DNA from: Siphonodentalium dalli
Lineage: Eukaryota; Mollusca; Scaphopoda; Gadilida; Siphonodentaliidae
Length of the DNA stretch: 64,000 nt
NCBI GenBank assembly: GCA_032622095.1
Contig: CP136061.1
Span: 260,120,077 to 260,184,076, forward strand
Reading direction: 5' to 3'
Part shown: piece after piece, positions 22,865 to 34,298 of the stretch
Numbering within the stretch: the stretch's first letter is position 1
How the letters are laid out: the number at the start of each line of letters is the position of its first letter
Translations under genes and position numbers: made by a program
Notes under the pieces: model-generated
The model's database searches: none
What the model was told of the DNA's origin: nothing
Seen by the model: only the letters and a program-made list of their open reading frames with translations

Positions 22865-23815
22865 CCCATAGGTGGTATCAAAGTTGGTCATCTAAATGTG
22901 TGTTGTTGGAGTCGTAAAAATAGAATTATGAGATCTGAAATTGTGGCGAACAGTACTTGTGACGTTATAAGCATACACGAGTCGCATTTAGTTGGTGATG
23001 ATGTGATTTACATGGGGTCATACGGGTACCAGTGGCATGGTCATAACAGATGACGTATTCACAAAAAAGCTCCAAAGGGATCTGGCTGAGTGTGTTTTCT
23101 GACCAAAGACCCCATGTTCAAATCATATGGTATAATTGAAATTGACAAATTGTTTGAAGGCATCCTATAGGCCTTAAGTTCAGAAATCGTAATACCAACT
23201 TTTGTTTCGCGGTATATAGTTGTTACATACTCCCCCGAGACATCACCTTGGAGGACCTGACGCAAGTTTCTTCTCTGATATACTTACCCAGTGCTGACTT
23301 CGATGCTACTTTCATTTGTGGCGATTTCAACGCAAGAATTGGGCAAACACAAACGTATCCGATCGATTATCTATTGACACTACTAGCAATCAGCATGGAC
23401 CATGTTTCTTGAGTTCTTGAATGATGGGAAGTTGGCAGTATTGATCGGACGCTATGGACAAAATTCTAATAAACGTACTTTCTTATCGACTCGCGGACAT
23501 TCTGTGGTTGACTATACATGTGTACCCCACCAAACACTTCGCATTATCAATTCGTTTAAAATAGTTAGTTGCCATGATATTGTAGAAGACTACTCGCTGA
23601 ATAATTTTCTTGGTAATAGGAGCAAGGTACCCGATCACGCGATCGTAGTTTGTGAATTCCGAGATGATTCCAGTATTGCTTCCTGCGATCCTGACAATGT
23701 GGCATGTGCAAAACGTAGAAAGCGGTATCGTATGTGTGACATTCCACAGTTCTTCAAGAAATCTGAAGAATTCGGCAATTGCCTACGCGACGTGATAATC
23801 CAAATCGAATCTTGA
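22865..23815 (+). pseudogene. LINE-A AP-like endonuclease domain
   Basis: The domain that nicks target DNA in LINE retrotransposition. Visible pieces are IKVGHLNVCCWSRKN (the N-terminal LNV box), CDVISIHESHL (DVI.I.E, metal-binding glutamate), FICGDFNARIG at about 23315-23340 (the GDFN box), SVVDYTCV and VPDHAIVVCEF (in place of the usual SDH). The order and spacing match the exonuclease-endonuclease-phosphatase fold. Several frameshifts and a TGA after HGHNR split it into frames. Only the last part (23402-23815) is open for more than 100 codons. Confidence 0.85.
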
Positions 23816-23879
23816 TCGCACCAGCAGAAAACAATTGATGACTTATATTCAACGACATGTAATCTGATTCTAAACGAAA

Positions 23880-25690
23880 TGGAACGTGAACTCCCTGTAT
23901 AAGATTGGACTACCTCGTCCAGGAAAAAGCTTAGAGTAAACAAGCCATATTGGAATAAAGAGCTACCTGACTTATGGAAAGTAATGCGCACCAAAGAGAA
24001 AGCGTTTAGAACAATCAAAGGCAGTGGTGTTAATAAACAATCGGCTAGACGTCAGTATATGTACGCTCAAGATATTATTGACAGGGAAATTAGACAGTGT
24101 GAAAGGACACATAGACGTAATGTTGCAAATACAATAGAAACTTGTTCAACCAAAGATCCAAACGAATTCTGGAGATAGCTTAAAAGGCTTGGGCCAACGA
24201 AAACTGTCAGTGGTGTAACAGTTTGTTACGACGATGATGGGTTTGTCACTACTGATCGCGATACTGTCCTAAAAGTTTGGGAACGATACTTTAATAAACT
24301 GTATTCGATTAACGTGGATCGCTTTGACTTTGATCACGAGTTCAAAACGAAATGTCTGAACAAGAAACGTGACGTCGAGCATGCAATGACCTTATACGAA
24401 TGTGACTGTGATAATTTACTAAATAGAGATATTACAGATTACGAAGTTTTGTAGTCAATGGAGCCAAACGTGGAAAGGCAGTCAGAGTAGATTCTTTACC
24501 AAATGAAGCCATAAAACCTGAAGCTATGTTGAATTTAGAACAGAAGTTATATAACCTGTGGTTTCGATCACGGATGGTTCCATCAGAGTGGAAAACATCT
24601 ATCATTGCACCCATACCGAAAGATCTTTCGCTAGACAAATGTCTACCTCTAAACTACCGAGGAATAAGTTTACAATCAGTCTCGCAAAACTTTACAGTGC
24701 TGTTCTGAATAATCGCCTCACCTGGAGAACAATGATTTGATAGCTGATGAGCAAAATTGATTTCGAAAGGACAGAGCGTGCATGGACCATGTCTTTACTC
24801 TGTCAAGTATCATCAACAACAGATCGTCTACGTTTGTAGCCTTCCTCGACCTTAAAAAGGCGTTCGACATGGTGGATCGGGAATTGTTGTAAAATAGACT
24901 GTTGATGTCTGGGGTCGACGGTGATTTTTACCATGGCATCAAGGCCATGTATACATCGACTGAGTCGTGTGTGAGGATTGATCACATTCATACCAACAGG
25001 TTTCCCACAGTGAGTGGAGTGGGACAAGGGGTCAATATGTCACCGACTCTATTTAATTTGTACGTCAATGACTTGGTCGTCAAAGTGAAAAATCTCAATG
25101 CTGGTGTGACAGTTGCTGCTAGTGGTGAGTGCAGTGGAGAATGTGTGAATTCCGAAAAATCGCAAGTTCTCCACACTTCAGACCTAAGTAAACACTACGC
25201 AGTGACTACGTGTTCAAAATCGATGGTAATGTCCTACAATATGATAATGTTTATAAATACTTAGGCATAATATTCTGCGAGGACTGTACATATAGGTTCG
25301 ACAAAGCAGCAGATCACCTGACAAAAGTTGGTGGACGAGCACTGGGATCCGTCATCTCGAAAATACATGGACTTGTTGAAGTGGGTACTGATACCTTTGA
25401 GAAACTGTATTTGAACTGCGTGGCACCTGTTTTAGATTATTGCGGTGGCGTTTGAGGTCATCGGGACTACCACGTTATAAATCAAGTGCAAAATCGAGCT
25501 CAACGCTACTTTCTTGTGGTTCATCGTTTCCTACCCTTACCGGCATTGAACGGAGAATTTGGTTGGGACTTCTTTGTAAATCGGAGATGGTTATGTGAAG
25601 CAAGGCTATGGAACAGACTGGTGAAAATGGACACTCGCGACTAACCAAGCACGTGTTCATATTATAATTCTTCTAGACAAATAGGGACAA
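23880..25690 (+). pseudogene. LINE-A reverse transcriptase domain, YxDD box missing
   Basis: Starts with a linker containing KPYWNKELPDLWK and DPNEFWR. Palm motif A reads FVAFLDLKKAFDMVDREL (about 24835-24890) and motif B reads GVGQGVNMSPTLFNLYVNDL (about 25015-25076). After this the catalytic YxDD of motif C should appear, but the sequence passes from LNAGVTVAASGEC to NSEKSQVLH. The stretch with the two aspartates has therefore been deleted. The thumb (VYKYLGIIFCED) and a C-terminal segment (QNRAQRYFLVVHRFLPLPAL) follow in other frames. The element cannot encode an active polymerase. Confidence 0.88.
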
Positions 25691-25715
25691 TTGGTGCAAA
25701 AGAATGAGAGAGGTT

Positions 25716-26935
25716 TTCGTTAAACTACTTGCTAACTCATTAATTCAATGCCACCTCGATTATGCATCCTCTATTTGGTATAGCTCTTTGAGTACAATTA
25801 CCAAAAATAAACTACAAATATTTCAAAACAAATTAATCCGGTTTGTTCTGAGCTTGGATAGATTTCCACATATAGGTTATGAAGAGTTTAAAACCATTAA
25901 ATGGCTTCAGGTTGAATCCAGAGTTTCCCAAAGAAAGCTGACTATCATGAAAAATATTATAGATGGGAAAGCTCCTACCTACCTAAGAGATGGATTCCAA
26001 TTTCGAACACTCATTGTAAATATAATCTCCGGTCTGGAATCTTTAGATTATCTGTGCCTCATGTTAGGGTATTTGGTTACAATAGCTTTTTCTACACAGG
26101 AATCACGTTGTGGAATAATTATGTAAAATATATTGAACCTAACTGCAACTTGGCTACATGGAATCACCTAATAAAACAGGAATTATTCGATAAAATTTTA
26201 GGTACTGAGGAATCTGACTTTGTATATTATTAATGGTGTGAATCATGCTATTAATAATACCGTACGACCTTATGAGAACTTGTGCTGTGGCCTGGTCAGT
26301 CATGTGGTCGGTTACCATTAAGGACCACAGTGGAAATAAGCAAGCTTTGGCTTGCTTTCCTGTGCACTCCTTGATGGCAATCGATGGCATGACTTGTCAG
26401 ACGAGCGTATTCATATTTATATTTCTCTTCTACTACTATATTTTCCTCTCTATCTTTCTATGTACGATGACAGTACTTGGCCAGCTGCATATATTGTCAC
26501 TGCTGCCTGTATTTAGGGATTCAATCTTTCGGTCATGGACATGCCAGTCTAAAGCCGGCCATACATGGCAGCAGTGTGTATATACAGGTGGCGAAGAGCT
26601 GTTGGTTCTGTTACTAGTATCTCTTAAGCAACATGACAGTCCTGTTGAGGGAGGAGGGTGGGATAACACGGGTTGATTTTTCATGTTTGTATATATATAT
26701 ATATATAAAGACGAGTATCTATTTAGTAGTCATTACTAAGCTAGGTTTATTCTCTATCTTGTCCCTCTACAGAACTGTCAAGCTGCATTCTTGCTATATT
26801 TATATATCTATACTTTTTATATTTATACTATATGAATGTCACACTCTGTGTTACTCTTTTGTATATATGCTTATGCTCATATGTCTGCAAATTTTGCATC
26901 TTTTAGCCATTAATGTTTTTTCTATCTATCTACCT
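25716..26935 (+). mobile_element. 5'-truncated L2/CR1-like LINE inserted in LINE-A
   Basis: Opens in the middle of a reverse transcriptase C-terminus: SLIQCHLDYASSIWYSSL, LQIFQNKLIRFVLSL, WLQVESRVSQRKL and DGKAPTYLRDGF. After a frameshift come FFYTGITLWNNYVK and the stop at 26231-26233. This is the conserved end of L2/CR1-type LINE proteins. A 3' untranslated stretch follows with gtggaaataagcaagctttgg and ttgcttgctttcctgtgc-type wording, then AT-rich tail with (ta)n at 26690-26707. On both sides LINE-A coding resumes (MREVF before, IPDVFDYLKPCN after), so this is a nested, 5'-truncated insertion. Confidence 0.78.
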
Positions 26936-26939
26936 TTTT

Positions 26940-27452
26940 ACGGCGGGAATTCCTGATGTGTTTGATTATCTCAAACCTTGCAACATTAGTGAACTGTCTG
27001 CCACCCTGTCTATTGTAAATAAAACTGCATGGCTATCCGATGTGGCAAGACTGAGAAAATTGCGCACTTATACACTTTTTAAATTAGACTTCACTACTGA
27101 AAAATATATCAAATCACATTTGACCAGATGCGAGCGTTCACTGATGGGACAATTTCGATGTGGCATTATTCCAATACGAATCGAAACTGGGCGATTCATG
27201 GGTGAAGATGAGGAAGAACGTTTGTGCGAGTTGTGTGACACTAATTTGATTGAAAATGAGTTACATTTCCTGGTATGTTGTCCGGCTTACTCGGACGCTC
27301 GTAGCCGGCTATTGAATCTTGTTGGTGACATTTCCCAAATTATTTCTGATGTTGACATTATGATCCATATTGTGAACAATTTCCCTGTATATGCTGCTGA
27401 GTTTATTTCTGAAGCATATGCGATCAGACAAACAAAACTTTCCAAATCGTAA
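26940..27452 (+). pseudogene. LINE-A C-terminal zinc-binding region
   Basis: An open frame of about 170 codons has LRKLRTYTLFKLDF, then RCGIIPIRIETGRF, then LCELCDTNLIENELHFLVCC and PAYSDAR, and ends at TAA 27450-27452. The CxxC...HFLxxCPxY pattern is the C-terminal zinc-binding motif of many LINE polymerases. The frame opens upstream in the tail of the nested LINE, so the annotated first methionine (26913) is not authentic. It is the best preserved part of LINE-A. Confidence 0.82.
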
Positions 27453-27560
27453 TTGTATATGTGCATTATCTGTAAATAGTATACGTGCACAAAGTGACTT
27501 ATAGGCCCTATGGGCAGGATGTTTGTATACATATGTGACTATAATAAACATATTCATTTG

Positions 27561-28156
27561 CAGGAGGGACACATATCAGAGTATTTTCGGATATGACAAA
27601 ACAATACCACAAAATTTGTGACTTCTCAAATTTTTCTCGATGTACAAGAGACATTTAAAAACGAGGTGTCATTGTCTAGCATACCTCCAAAAAGGTAAGG
27701 GGGTGGAACCACCACATATACATGTAATGACGCGTGTGTTCGAGCTAACAGTGGTGCCAGAGATACAACAAGGCCAAATTCATCGACAACAACGCGATTA
27801 TCACGAAGAAGAAACAGATAGTAAAACAACTTTTTGACAAGGAGGATAAGCGCTGAATTCACTTTATCCCAACTGGGAAGGTAAAACTTTCTCAGTCTTT
27901 CGCCGAAACTGCACGGGAGGTTATTAAGCGATGTAAGCGAGACAGTGGTGATTCACCCCTCCCGTTAAACCAGGAAAGCAATTCAAGGGACTCAGAGGAG
28001 ACGCTAGCCGTTTTCTCTTTGGCACATATTCTATTTATAGTGATTTTCTTATATCCTTTTCCACAATTTAGATTTGTTGTTGCGTGCTTACGGCACTGAA
28101 TTTGATATGTGATATATATGTGCTTGGGGATAAACACCAGACAGTTTACTCATATG
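27561..28156. other. Spacer after LINE-A
   Basis: Short unsupported frames only. A donor-like aaaaaggtaaggg occurs at about 27688 but no matching exon is recognised. Confidence 0.35.
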
Positions 28157-28535
28157 ATGATGACGATTTTAACAACGACGACGATGATGGTGATGATGAT
28201 GATGATGATGATGACGACGATGTCGACAACGGCGATGACGATAATGAAGATGATGATTATGATGAATACAACCATGATGATGCTGATGTTCATGATAATA
28301 CTGATAATCGTGGTGGGGATGATGATGATGATGAAGATGATGATGACGGCTGTGACGTCGATAATACTGATAAAGACGGCGCGGTTGGTTATGGTGATAG
28401 GGAATACGATGACAATAAAGACGAGAAAGATAATGACGGTGATGACGATAATGATGATGACGATTGTGATGTCGACAGTGACGACGATTATGCATATGAA
28501 GAATATGATGATGATTATTATTATTATTATCTGTT
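28157..28535 (+). repeat. GAT/GAC trinucleotide tract 1
   Basis: Imperfect (gat/gac)n about 380 bp long, ending in (att)n. The plus frame 28084-28569 reads almost entirely Asp with Glu and Asn. The other plus frame reads Met/Ile and the minus frames Ile/Val or His/Arg. All frames stay open because the unit contains no stop. It lies directly beyond the 3' end of the minus-strand LINE (28611-29805), and a second GAT tract lies at that LINE's 5' end. Confidence 0.93.
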
Positions 28536-28610
28536 TCTCTATTTTGTTCACTCCAGTGGAGGTCAGTAAGATTGCATTGTCTGTCGGTAAACTACTAAGT
28601 CACAATGCAT

Positions 28611-29805
28611 CTATATTGTCTTGATTGATGTAAATTTTCGCAGAATGCGGGACGTTCCTCAGATGGCTACTTTCTGGATTTCATATTTATTGAGAGGAGC
28701 TGGTATTTCCTCTATCCATTTGCCCAGACTTTTACTGATTGCCCCGGTGGCCCCTATAACTACTGGTATCATAGATGTTTTGAATCCCCACATGCGAGTC
28801 ACATGCCTCTTTTTGCTGTACGTTGTAATCGCTGGGCACGGCAATATATATCAGAAGACATTTGTTGTTGTCACGGTCTTTGACAATAATGTCTGGTCTG
28901 TTGCAAGATACTGTCCGGTCAGTGTGTACCTGTGTGTTATATATTATTGTGATGTTACCTTTTGTTGTCACGTTTTGTGGTTGATGTTCATACCATTTGT
29001 TAGATATGTCCAGTCCATATTGTTTGCATAAGTTCCAGTGAACATAAGTACAAACCCTGTTATGTCGCTCCAGATATTCAGTCGGAGCTAGTGTCTGACA
29101 TGCTGACACAATGTGTTCAACTGTCTCGAAACTTTTGTGGCAGAGCCGGCATTTCGGATCAATGTTCTTATCTATTATAGTTTCTGTTCAAAGTACCGGG
29201 TGGTAATAGCTTGATCATGTGCCGCAATTAGCTGCGCTTCCGTTTCAGCCTTCAGCCCTGCGTATAACCATCCGTACGTTGCCTCCCGATCTATGTTTTC
29301 ATTTTTCATTTTCTTATAGTGTTGACCATGCATAGGTTTATCTGCATATGATTATTATAGTTTATCACGGATTTTTCTTTTGAGTTCTGATTTTATTTGT
29401 TTAGCATTTTCTGTTGCATCTGCATTATTTGCATGCACCTCGTTTCTGACTTTCGTTGCTGTGTTCGTTGTTGAGTACCACCCTTTGGTTTTGTCATATT
29501 CGGTAAAACATCGCACATATCTGTCTTTTGATGTTTGCATGTATTTGTCCTGTTCCAAAACTGCTGTTTTATATGCTGTTATAATTTCAACAAGCCCCCT
29601 ACCTCCCTCTCCACGATTCATGTACAATCTGTGGACATCTGCCTTGTTGTTAAGCATTCCAAAGGCCGCGAGCAGTTTTCTCGTTTTTCTGTCGAGGGTA
29701 TTAATTTCGGATATTTTCCAGTCAATGACACAAAAACTGTAAGTAAGAACAGGAATTGCTACTGTGTTGATTGTCGTGATTTTGTTTTTTGCATTCAGTT
29801 CATTA
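28611..29805 (-). pseudogene. 5'-truncated LINE (LINE-B), polymerase C-terminus
   Basis: Minus strand, from 29805 down. It begins ITTINTVAIPVLTYSF, continues EINTLDRKTRKLLAAF, ADVHRLYMNRGEGGRGL and IDREATYGWLYAGL, then a zinc-type CRLCHKSFETVEHIVSACQT, then VSCNRPDIIVKDRDNN, and SMIPVVIGATGAISKSL. The stop is at 28611-28613. These are the thumb and C-terminal parts of a well-known invertebrate LINE polymerase family. Everything upstream of the thumb is missing. At least three frameshifts and internal stops are present. It was probably inserted into a GAT/ATT microsatellite, since tracts of that type lie on both sides. Confidence 0.87.
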
Positions 29806-30020
29806 TTATTATTATTATTATGGCTGTGATGAAGAATATGGTATTGATGATGGTTATGGTGCCGATGATGATCATGATAATGACGATTGTGATGATGATG
29901 ATGATGATGATGGTGATGACGATGATGGTAATGATTATGACGATGATGATTACGTTGACTAAGATGATGACGACGATGATGACGACGATGATGACAATGA
30001 TGACGACGATGGTGATGATA
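29806..30020 (+). repeat. GAT/GAC trinucleotide tract 2
   Basis: About 200 bp of (gat/gac)n preceded by (att)n. In the Asp frame it has one TAA (about 29960) and then runs without a stop into the endonuclease frame of LINE-C (DDDDGDDRVKIKFLALNV). It lies between the 5' ends of two LINEs pointing away from each other. Confidence 0.92.
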
Positions 30021-31665
30021 GAGTAAAAATAAAATTTCTGGCCCTGAATGTATGTGGTTTATATCATAGGTCAAAATATCCCGAATTTAACGAGCTACAT
30101 GTAATTAGCAAAAATGACATTATTTGTGTGACTGGGTCGAAGACTGCCCATGGAGTGGTACCGAATATTTCATGTTTCAAAGTATTTCCCATGAAGGGGA
30201 AAAAGAATGTTTGCGGCGGAAGGATTTCAGGGGGAATAGTTTTAGCAGTAAAATGCGAAATCGAAACATGCTGTATAATTATCCCAAATGAATGTGAAAA
30301 TATAACTTGGTTAAGATACCCTAGAGGCGACTGTCATACTTTGCTTGGTGCTGTATATATTCCGTCATCTAATACAAAATTTGCAAACGGAGATTGGAAT
30401 GTAGACCTAGACAGGGACCTTAAGCGAATTAAGAAAGAAATGAATGTGTCATTATTTAAGGTGATTTTAACTCCCGCACAACAACTAATTCGGACTGCAA
30501 TCAGCGGTGTATTCAGTTCGAAACAACACATTTGCCGGAAACAAGTACATCACCTGGGCGTCTTGCTGAAACTAACCTCGATCAATCAATTTAAAAAACA
30601 TATTCTCGGGATCATAATGTTGATCAGAATGGTTAGTCTTCTACACTTATGCAAGGACAATAGTTTGTTGGTTTTGAACGGTCGATTTGGTAACGATAAA
30701 GTAATTGGGAAGTTAACCTGTCGTAACGCTAGCGTGGTAGACTATACGATTGGATCGCATCTCTTGCTACCAATGATCGATAATTTTGACGTTCTCAGAT
30801 TTTCATCTTTATTCTCAGACCGGTTCGAATTATTTTGACTATATATACCAGACGCCATAAAGAAAATGAAATCGTGCGAATATAAACACAAACTACTGCC
30901 AAAATGATGCAATTGGATGCGTAAAATGTGGGTGCATATCTACAGAATTTCAATGCAGTATATGCGGAAGAATTTGGACGAATTTTTAACCTATTAGATA
31001 CAAGCACAACCGAGAACGCTATTGACATAAATGCAACATGCGATAACATTAACAATGTATTCGTACGAGCAGCAGAGATGACGATGGGTAGGATACAAAA
31101 TAAAAATAACCGATCGAAGGATAATAGGCCATGGTTTGAAAACGAATGTCGCGAGCGCATAAAACATGAAATCGAGATACCACCCGATTAGGAATGAACG
31201 CAACAGTGTGAATATGCGGAAGGCATAGAGAGAGATTACCGAAAAACTATGAATATGAAAATATCAAGGGTAGGCGATACAGTTTCTGAGAAGATGCTAA
31301 TGGTATTATCGTGAAATGACTTTTGGAAAACTTTAAGCGAGTACTCGTGTAAAGGGGGATGATAACAATGAACCCCCAGATGCATTTCACAACCACTTCA
31401 AAACTTTGAACGAATCTGGAGATCCAGAATCGATATTAAACTTGCATATATAGGCCTCATTGACCGAGTGTTCGACGAAGGTTTAGATACGCCAATTGAG
31501 ATAAAGGAGATTCTAAAAGTAATTCAAAAGATGAAAAAATGGACAAGCTCCTGACGAAGTGTTAAATTAATACATTACAGAAACTAGACATATAATGTTA
31601 CCTGTCTATATAAAGTTATTCAATACAATTTTTCATTTTTGTGACGTCAAACCAGTACATCAAAA
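30021..31665 (+). pseudogene. LINE-C: endonuclease and start of reverse transcriptase, 3' truncated
   Basis: Plus strand: KIKFLALNVCGLYHR (LNV box), NDIICVTGSKT, SGGIVLAVKCEIE, GAVYIPSSNTKF, then a gap where the GDFN box should be, then LLVLNGRFGNDK, KLTCRNASVVDYTIGS and FDVLRFSSLFSD. The linker continues in other frames (VFVRAAEMTMGRIQNK, RPWFENECRERIK). The first polymerase block (IEIKEILKVIQKMKK, then MLPVYIKLFNTIFHF) ends near 31665. Many stops and shifts are present. The 711-nt frame 30128-30838 is the longest intact piece. There is no motif A, B or C, so the 3' half has been lost. Confidence 0.85.
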
Positions 31666-33458
31666 AAAGAGCCGACGCATAACTCAGATGAATGGTTGTC
31701 ACCTTGTTACAAAATAGTATTAGCACTGCACCGATTTCTGAGAATTTCTGACGTTATTCATTTAATGATTGCGTTTGAGAAACTGACTTGTCAGGCTGGG
31801 TTGTGCCAGTTACTTGTTACATGAGTGGAAATTAACATTGGCAGAGAGACCTACGTGTATACAATGCCACCTACATATTATCCTTTACAAATACCTGCTC
31901 TCACTTCATAATCATTTCTACGACAAGCGTTACCGTGCGAATTTCACTCACACCGAATAACAATAAATCATTTGGACGAAATTATTTCGTATGTTTGTCT
32001 GGCACATTATTCATTTTAATGTTTTATGTTTTATGCCAATTATGACAAAGTGGATGTCGGGTCTAATAACTTAGAAAAGTGTGTACAACGCCACGCCGGC
32101 ACATCGGACTGGCAGGTAAAACCCAGTATGAGGCGTCAACTGACAACCGGAAAGTATAAAAACTCACGGCTATCTATAAGTCAACAGAGGACTACAGGAC
32201 AGTAGAACGTTAGTTAATCCGTCGTTATATATATATATAAAGTTTTCACATGATAACAGTATAACATAGGTGTATGTATACTGTGATGGAAGAGGAGAGT
32301 GACTGGACGACATATTACAGACGTGGGGATGTTTTATGGTTATGGTGCCAAATTTGTACAGGTACTGGTTTCCTCGCCCGTCATGATAAATAGTTGTGAG
32401 ACATTATCCAGGAGTGGTTTATAGAAATTTGGACGAAATTTGGAACGTACACACCAAAGTAATTTTTAACAGTTAAAAAAGAAATTCCCATTTTTGGAAA
32501 GGTCGAAATTACACCGGAGAACGTCATCAGTTGCTAGCGCTTGATTTATGACCACCTAAACGGCTGCCATATTGATCCTTTTCGGCATACGTGTCAAGAA
32601 CAAGAATTGAGTGAATCCGAAACATTACACTGTATCCCTCCTTCGTAATAGTACTGTTTTAGATTTATACTAAAAAGTGTTATACCCAAACAATTCTGGC
32701 AATTAGCACCATGCACTCGCATCAGCTTACGAGCCGCCCAGCCCCCATCTCTTGTAAGTGTTAGCGACAGTACTAGGGAGTAATTAGGTAGGCGTGGTTA
32801 AATTGGGAATGAGACTCGTCAATTGACAGCGGCAATTTAACTATATGTGGTTACGACGATTACGGTGGTGACATATATTACGACATATATTAGAGTTGAG
32901 CTCAGTAACCCTGGTTATACGATGGTAGTGCCCAACAACGTGAGGTGTCGTTCCGCATCAGCTATGTTCAGATGCTAAATTATGGAAAAGACAGTGTATA
33001 ACGTGCGGGTGCATCTCAAGTTCTCAACCGTTTACCCTGGAGAACTACCAGTTTTTTTTCATTCAAAACATTAACAAATTTACTCAGTTTCTTCAACACT
33101 GATGTCTTTTTTGAGGTGACAAAGATACTGAATTTTGTGCTATTTGGGATATTTGTGGTACGCCTCGGGACACGGCTCGAATTATGCAGCACAATATTGC
33201 TTGATTTGTCACGTCATTGCTATTTGATATTATGTCCACCGATAATACGGTCAATTGTGGAGATGGCAAATATAAGCCAAATACGCTTCCAGCCGAATTC
33301 ACCCCCATAATATACATATATGGTAACTTGTATTACCAATATATTATATTGTAATTTATATTCTGAGTGGGAATAACTATTATTAAGCCAAACTAGAACC
33401 ACCTCTACCGAATTACACATGCGCGCGCACTTATAATGTATGTGTCATTGTAACTCAC
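31666..33458. other. Non-coding stretch, possible intron and flank of minus-strand gene
   Basis: No repeat or convincing exon. A minus-strand frame at 33093-33317 is open but lacks good splice signals and I do not call it. A TATA-type motif is listed separately. Confidence 0.4.
32155..32161 (+). promoter_or_regulatory. Possible TATA box
   Basis: The word tataaaa sits in ccggaaagtataaaaactca, followed about 30 bases later by taagtcaacagaggac, the spacing of a TATA-driven core promoter. No gene downstream is recognised, so this may be chance in AT-rich DNA. Confidence 0.2.
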
Positions 33459-33611
33459 GACTGGTGTATGATGAAAAGGCGCATTTAAATCAGATAGTTT
33501 CGTCTGACTATCGCCCTCGTCTCTCTGTAATTTGTGAAGTTCTTTTATCTCCATTTGAACTTCATCAATGAGCTCTTCTTCGTTTGAATGCGTGTGCGTG
33601 TGGCCGCTTGC
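33459..33611 (-). CDS. Internal exon of a putative secreted protein (exon 2)
   Basis: Minus strand. A strong acceptor (ctttctgattgtttccag) is followed by 153 nt and a strong donor (gtgagtta). The exon is exactly 51 codons in phase 0: it starts ASGHTHTHSNEEELIDEV, continues QMEIKELHKLQRDEGDSQTK and ends SDLNAPFHHTPV. It is acidic and likely helical in the middle, with a His/Thr-rich start. Its phase matches exon 1 (36341-36544), which ends in phase 0 on the same strand 2.7 kb upstream. That is why I pair them. Family unknown. Further exons were not identified at lower coordinates. Confidence 0.55.
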
Positions 33612-33769
33612 CTGGAAACAATCAGAAAGACATTGCACTCGTAATATATGAAGGGCAATTCCAAGATGTCAGTAAAGTTTGGTGACATAAAACGTCCACA
33701 CTAGTCCGATGTCAACATCATAAATATACATAACAATGTTAACAATTATTCAATATTGCAATATATATA

Positions 33770-34090
33770 CTAGTGACGATTTCAAAATCCTATCCGAAAA
33801 AATTGACCTTTCTTTGAAAAATATCCGGACCATGCAGATTATGTTGGATGTATGTGGCTCGTTGTTTGCATTATGTATTGGTATTTTTGGCCATCACTCA
33901 ATCCAATACATTTATCACTCGTCATTCCTATCTCAATAAAGAAATGTTTACGCATCTTATCGTATGTGGCGCAGTCCATAAGGAAGTGTTCATCATTCTC
34001 AATCTCCATGTTACATTTTCTACAAATTATTTCATCAAGTGACACTTTTGACGAAAGTTTCTCTTTGAACTGACATGTACCAATAATTAG
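33770..34090 (-). pseudogene. LINE C-terminal fragment (LINE-D)
   Basis: Minus-strand frame with GTCQFKEKLSSKVSLDE, then ICRKCNMEIENDEHFLMDCA and TYDKMRKHFF. It is another CxxC...HFLxxCxxY LINE C-terminal zinc motif. Only this tail survives. It lies inside the putative intron between the two minus-strand exons, in the same orientation as the gene. Confidence 0.75.
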
Positions 34091-34298
34091 TGATCAATGT
34101 GTTGTATGACATGAATTTACGTCTCCAGCAATTTATTCATTTTCATTATAATTACCATGTTGTTTGCATCGTTCGTAGAACAAACGATTGTATTTTACAA
34201 TAAATCAGTCATTTGTTGCATATATTTTGTTGTGAATAAAAGGAGATGGTCCCATAAATGGCCGGATTTAGTGCACAGTACACCTTTAACACATTTGA

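Larger units (their letters stand above)
22045..27560 (+). mobile_element. Long degenerate LINE (LINE-A) with a nested second LINE
   Basis: In order on the plus strand are an ORF1-type protein, an AP-like endonuclease, reverse transcriptase motifs A and B, a thumb/C-terminal region and a C-terminal CxxC...HxxxxC motif. After that comes a short 3' tail with ttataggccctatgggcagg and an aataaa-like aataaacat near 27545. Stops and frameshifts are present throughout and the YxDD box is missing, so the element is dead. A 5'-truncated second LINE occupies about 25716-26935. Clade assignment needs a tree, which I cannot make. Confidence 0.88.

Noticed and set aside
28084-28569. 161-codon poly-aspartate protein
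   Set aside because: All frames across the GAT tract are open. The apparent acidic protein is a trinucleotide repeat next to a LINE, with no supporting gene structure.
29355-30074. 239-codon minus-strand frame starting in a His-rich region
   Set aside because: Only the C-terminal part is genuine LINE polymerase. The His-rich start is the GAT tract read backwards, so the start codon is an artefact.
33093-33317. Minus-strand frame as a third exon of the secreted-protein candidate
   Set aside because: No acceptable acceptor or donor bounds it, and its composition differs from the flanking exons.
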